Of a stretch of DNA of 18,747 nucleotides, positions 15,971 through 18,747 are shown piece after piece (the stretch's first letter is position 1; every line of letters begins with the position of its first letter). The notes under the pieces are model-generated. The model ran no database searches, was not told the origin of the DNA, and was given only the letters and a program-made list of their open reading frames with translations. The position numbers and the translations under genes were made by a program. This stretch comes from CAYPEK01 sp964409645 (GTDB lineage: Bacteria; UBP15; UBA6099). The stretch lies in NCBI GenBank assembly GCA_964409645.1, contig CAYPEK010000086.1, positions 1 through 18,747 of the forward strand, written 5' to 3'.

Positions 15971-15982
15971 CGGCGCGCGCCG
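15971..15982. repeat. 12-base GC palindrome in the gap before the adaptor gene
   Basis: CGGCGCGCGCCG is perfectly self-complementary and lies two bases past the stop of the TolC-like gene. No T-run follows on the minus strand, so it is not an obvious intrinsic terminator. The rest of the 182-base gap (15803-15984) holds only the adaptor's ribosome binding site and a repeated CCCGGCA. Confidence 0.4.
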
Positions 15983-15984
15983 AT

Positions 15985-17433
15985 TCATTTCATATCTTCG
16001 ATTAAAAGCCCCATCGATTTCCTGAGGCTGTAGTATGCAAGGTCGTACTGATAGCGCGCCTGCTCGCGGTTGGTCTCCGCGATCGACAGCGCGAGAACGG
16101 CGTCCGTCACTTCCATGCTCGTGCCCTCGCCGACCTCGAACCGCCGCATCGCCAGCCGTCTGCTCTCCGTTGCAAGTTCGACTGCTTTGTCCGCCGCCTC
16201 GAGCGCCTTCGTCGCACTCATCAGATCGAGATAGTTCTTCCGCGTTTCGAGCCTGATTCCGTTGTGCAACCTCGTCATGTCAGTTCTGTTGCGTTCCCTC
16301 TGCGCGATCTGCTGGCGCACCTTTGCGTGTGATACGCCACCGTCAAGAATCGGCATCTTGGCAACAATCGCGTAATACGCCTCCGGTGTGAGGATCGATA
16401 AGTCCTCATCTCTCATATCCGCCGACGCCGCAAACGCCACAGCCGGCATTCGATCTGACTTCGCGGATTTAATTCCCGCCGAGTACAGCCGGTCCTTCGC
16501 TTCGAGAGCTTTCATGTCCGTTGACGCTTCGAGAGCCTTTTGCGCGGCTTCCTCGTAACTCGCAGGCCCCTGTTCCGCGCCGCTGAGCTCGGTCGTCAGA
16601 GCCGGCGGCTCCTCATCCGGAATGCCGATAGTGTCCTGAAAAAACGCCATCGCGAGGTCGGCCTGATTGTGTGCGTCGATCCTGCGGCGATCCTGATTCG
16701 CCAATTCGGTCTGCGCGCGCATCAGTTCATACTTCGGAATCAGCCCCTCGTCGAACAAAGACTGCGCCTGCTTCACATGCTCGCCAACCGTCTTGTATGC
16801 CTCTTCCATAACGTCCGCCACCCGCGCCGCAAGCACAGCACCGAGATAAGACCGTACCGCACTCAACGCCACTTCGCGCCGCTTCGACTCCGCTCTCAAG
16901 TCCAGCGCTTCGTACGCACTCTTAACCTGCTTCACACCGTACTTCACGCGGCCGCCGGTGAACAGCGGCTTCTGCAGATTCAGCGTGAACCGCCTCATAT
17001 CCTGCTTCGAAAGCGGATACGAAAGCGAAAAATCCGCGGCGGAAAGCGCGGTCGTCACAGGTGTTTTGTACGGATTAGCTATCGTTACATAACTGCCGGG
17101 GGAAGCCGGGTTCGGTACCTGAATGTACGACGGAACCGACTGCATGATCCCCAGCAACGCCGGTTTCAGAGACGGGCCGAGGTCCACACTCAGCGACGGT
17201 GCTTCGTCCAGATGAACGTAGCTCATGTCGAGCCCGAGGGTGAGCCTGCCCGCTCCCTTCACCTCGTCAATCTTGCCGCGAATCGCGTCCGCATCCTGAT
17301 TCGCCGCGGCAATCTCGGGGCTGCTCTCAAGCGCAACCCCGACCGCATCCTTAATGCTCAGCGATCTCGAAAACGCCGTCCCCGAAAGAACGATGCAAAT
17401 ACAAGCAGCAATTACCATTGTTTTTCGGCACAT
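15985..17433 (-). CDS. TolC-like outer-membrane efflux channel
   Basis: The protein has 482 residues, the usual size for the outer membrane efflux protein (OEP) family. Residues 1-22 are a signal peptide (MCRKTMVIAACICIVLSGTAFS). The mature part holds two OEP halves. The first covers about 25-245, with SLSIKDAVGVALESSPEI at its start and the beta-barrel insertion near SLSYPLSKQDMRRFTLNLQK. The second covers about 270-475, with helical repeats ending 'FEVGEGTSMEVTDAVLALSIAETNREQARYQYD' in sense. GGAGAG lies 6 bases before the ATG, and the TetR stop is 45 bases upstream. It forms the outer-membrane exit duct for the adaptor and permease encoded downstream. Confidence 0.92.
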   Translation of the reverse strand: MCRKTMVIAACICIVLSGTAFSRSLSIKDAVGVALESSPEIAAANQDADAIRGKIDEVKGAGRLTLGLDMSYVHLDEAPSLSVDLGPSLKPALLGIMQSVPSYIQVPNPASPGSYVTIANPYKTPVTTALSAADFSLSYPLSKQDMRRFTLNLQKPLFTGGRVKYGVKQVKSAYEALDLRAESKRREVALSAVRSYLGAVLAARVADVMEEAYKTVGEHVKQAQSLFDEGLIPKYELMRAQTELANQDRRRIDAHNQADLAMAFFQDTIGIPDEEPPALTTELSGAEQGPASYEEAAQKALEASTDMKALEAKDRLYSAGIKSAKSDRMPAVAFAASADMRDEDLSILTPEAYYAIVAKMPILDGGVSHAKVRQQIAQRERNRTDMTRLHNGIRLETRKNYLDLMSATKALEAADKAVELATESRRLAMRRFEVGEGTSMEVTDAVLALSIAETNREQARYQYDLAYYSLRKSMGLLIEDMK

Positions 17434-17478
17434 GGCGATCTCTCCATAAATCAGACATAAATACCTTTAAATAAAAAA

Positions 17479-18105
17479 TTATTCCGGTTTGCCGGCCTGC
17501 AACGTCCCGGCGCCCCGGATAAATATCTCGAATACCTGCTCGACCAGCGGCTCGACATCGAACTGCCTCTGATCCACAACCAATCTCGTGATGAACATAT
17601 TTGCAATACCGAACAGCATGTATGCCGCGAAATCGGCGTCGATTTCGCTCCTGATCTCGCCGTTGTCCTGCGCTTGCCTGATCACCGCCGAAACGCGCCT
17701 CACCCGGCTCTTGAAATTCTCCGCCACCATCACCCGCGCGCTCTCGCACTCACCGAAAGCCTCGCGGAAAACAATCTTCGCGAGGTCCTGATTCTCAAAC
17801 GCAACCGTCAGATACGCGCCGAGAAAAAGGCGCAGCCTGTCCATAATGCTCGAACCGGTGTCCTCAGCCGCCGTCACCGCCCTGTCGAGCAGCCGCAATC
17901 CTTCTTCGATCAGAACGTTGTATATTCCTTCTTTGCTGAGGAAATAATAATAAAGAGTAGCCTTGTTCACTCCGGCCATATCCGTGATCTGCTGCACGCC
18001 GGTAGCGTTGTAGCCGTGCGCTGCAAACAGCTTTACAGCCGCATTAATCAAAGAGTTTCTTGCGTCGGAAGATTCGTTTGTGAGTTCTTGATTCTGCCTG
18101 CCCAT
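17479..18105 (-). CDS. TetR/AcrR-family transcriptional repressor
   Basis: The protein has 208 residues, normal for the family. Residues about 15-62 form the TetR N-terminal DNA-binding domain: an INAAVKLFAAHGYNATGVQQI helix set, then the turn MAGVNKATLYYYF.SKEGIY. The remaining all-helical part is the ligand and dimer domain, with an LRLFLGAYL-type helix and a C-terminal FGIANMFI helix, and is variable as expected. It is the first gene of the export operon. A palindromic operator lies 60 bases upstream of its start, directly after a near-consensus promoter, so it should repress itself and the exporter together. The ligand is unknown; by analogy with CecR-YbhGFSR it may be a small toxic compound. 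Confidence 0.92.
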   Translation of the reverse strand: MGRQNQELTNESSDARNSLINAAVKLFAAHGYNATGVQQITDMAGVNKATLYYYFLSKEGIYNVLIEEGLRLLDRAVTAAEDTGSSIMDRLRLFLGAYLTVAFENQDLAKIVFREAFGECESARVMVAENFKSRVRRVSAVIRQAQDNGEIRSEIDADFAAYMLFGIANMFITRLVVDQRQFDVEPLVEQVFEIFIRGAGTLQAGKPE

Positions 18106-18164
18106 TGATGCGCCCCCAAAAACCCCTGTTACTCACCCGGCCTGTGGAAGGATTCCCTTCCGTT

Positions 18165-18188
18165 GCGACCAACCGGTTGGTTGGTCGC
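18165..18188. promoter_or_regulatory. Palindromic TetR-family operator
   Basis: GCGACCAACC and GGTTGGTCGC are exact inverted copies around a GGTT centre, and CCAACCGGTTGG inside is a shorter perfect palindrome. The length and ACCAACCGGTTGGT core are typical of TetR/AcrR operators. It occupies the transcription start region just past the -10 box, ideal for repression of the TetR-TolC-HlyD-ABC operon. Confidence 0.85.
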
Positions 18189-18196
18189 GCATCATC

Positions 18197-18224
18197 ATTA
18201 TAAACACCACCCCACGTTTGTCAA
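18197..18224 (-). promoter_or_regulatory. Sigma-70 promoter of the TetR/efflux operon
   Basis: On the minus strand a perfect -35 TTGACA (18224-18219), a 16-base spacer and a perfect -10 TATAAT (18202-18197) precede the operator by eight bases. This is the clearest promoter in the window. Its strength implies that tight repression by the TetR protein is needed. Confidence 0.88.
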
Positions 18225-18451
18225 GTTTAAATTTTTTAATACTTAAATCCGCTTTTTATCAGGCTTGTTTTTGTCCAAATTATATTTTCTAACATCAACT
18301 CTGTCACTCGACAATCCGGATTATGACCCGTTCGGAGACATATATTACACAATGCCAAGTCTATTCCGGCAATCGATTCTCTATAAAATCGTTCGGAATA
18401 TCGACTACACAAGCTGTGTTAGTTCAACAGCACGTCGTTTTCTAAGACTAT

Positions 18452-18479
18452 TTCAACATTTCCTAATGTGAGTTAAAAT
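18452..18479 (+). promoter_or_regulatory. Possible promoter of the toxin-antitoxin pair
   Basis: TTCAAC (18452-18457), a 16-base spacer and TAAAAT (18474-18479) stand shortly before the antitoxin start. Both boxes are imperfect. A small dyad ACACA-AGC-TGTGT at 18407-18419 lies upstream and could be a binding site, but nothing more supports it. Confidence 0.3.
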
Positions 18480-18496
18480 AATGATGGTGATCGAGT

Positions 18497-18712
18497 ATGA
18501 CGACAAAAGAAAAAATCATTGAGACAATAGGTGAAATCCCGGACGAAAAGCTCAACGAGCTTCTCGAGATGGTTGAAGACTTCAAAAAAAGAAGTGCTGC
18601 GGGAAAAAACAGTGGCAAGTGGTCCCACTTTGCCGGTATGCTTTCCACCGAACAGGCAGATGCCATGCTCTCGGTGATCGAAGAAACATGCGAGCGAATT
18701 GATAATGAGTAG
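18497..18712 (+). CDS. Small antitoxin-like protein (VapB/DUF2281-like)
   Basis: The protein has 71 residues and no signal peptide or membrane segment. The N-terminal half is a charged amphipathic helix pair (EKIIETIGEIPDEKLNELL, then VEDFKKRS), resembling short antitoxins found next to PIN-domain toxins. The C-terminal half (GKWSHFAGMLSTEQADAML) would be the toxin-wrapping tail. No clear AbrB or ribbon-helix-helix DNA-binding fold is visible, so autoregulation is uncertain. The gene overlaps the next by eight bases (ATGAGTAG), the usual translational coupling of such pairs. The family name is tentative; the role follows mainly from the neighbour. Confidence 0.7.
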   Translation: MTTKEKIIETIGEIPDEKLNELLEMVEDFKKRSAAGKNSGKWSHFAGMLSTEQADAMLSVIEETCERIDNE

Positions 18713-18747
18713 AGATATAGCGCTAGATACTAGCGTTCTCATACCTT
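18705..18747 (+). CDS. PIN-domain (VapC-like) toxin, start only
   Basis: Only the first 14 codons lie in the window: MSRDIALDTSVLIP. The '.ALDTSVLI' strand with Asp at residue 8 is the hallmark N-terminus of PIN-domain ribonucleases, in which this Asp binds the catalytic metal. It begins inside the antitoxin-like gene, as in VapBC operons. Family and function depend on the missing remainder. Confidence 0.65.
   Translation, partial: MSRDIALDTSVLIP

Noticed and set aside
18463..18742. Minus-strand frames opposite the antitoxin gene
   Set aside because: The plus-strand frame has an antitoxin-like composition and couples to a PIN start, while the minus-strand frames show no family features.

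Overview
The window reads as part of a chromosome of a free-living Gram-negative bacterium with moderately high G+C genes. The evidence is a TolC-type outer-membrane channel, a periplasmic adaptor, an outer-membrane beta-barrel, a lipoprotein with Gly at +2, and several very large exported repeat proteins. The mix of Big_2, PEGA, beta-helix, dockerin and cohesin-like domains suits a deltaproteobacterium or an uncultured candidate phylum. This is inference; no rRNA or tRNA is present to fix the taxonomy.

Left arm, minus strand (1-6852): a giant secreted subtilisin-like protease with Ig-like domains, a right-handed beta-helix and a PKD-like domain runs off the left edge. A 529-base AT-rich gap separates it from a membrane-anchored TPR protein, which lies behind a GT-B glycosyltransferase. 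A small KdgF-like cupin (6928-7281, plus) is divergent from the glycosyltransferase.

Centre, plus strand (7583-13148): three closely spaced genes form the most unusual part of the window. The first encodes a secreted protein with a six-bladed propeller, seven four-cysteine Ig-like repeats and a C-terminal type I dockerin. The second encodes a small outer-membrane beta-barrel. The third encodes a lipoprotein with PEGA, Big_2 and a C-terminal cohesin-like domain. I propose that the lipoprotein holds the dockerin protein on the cell surface, as a non-cellulosomal cohesin-dockerin display system. The binding is inferred, not seen.

Right arm, minus strand (18224-13240): a TetR-regulated export operon reads TetR repressor, TolC-like channel, HlyD-like adaptor, ABC-2 permease, terminator. 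A near-consensus promoter is followed by a 24-base palindromic operator. No ATP-binding subunit is encoded in the operon or elsewhere in the window. At the far right (plus strand), a small antitoxin-like gene overlaps the start of a PIN-domain (VapC-like) toxin cut by the window end.
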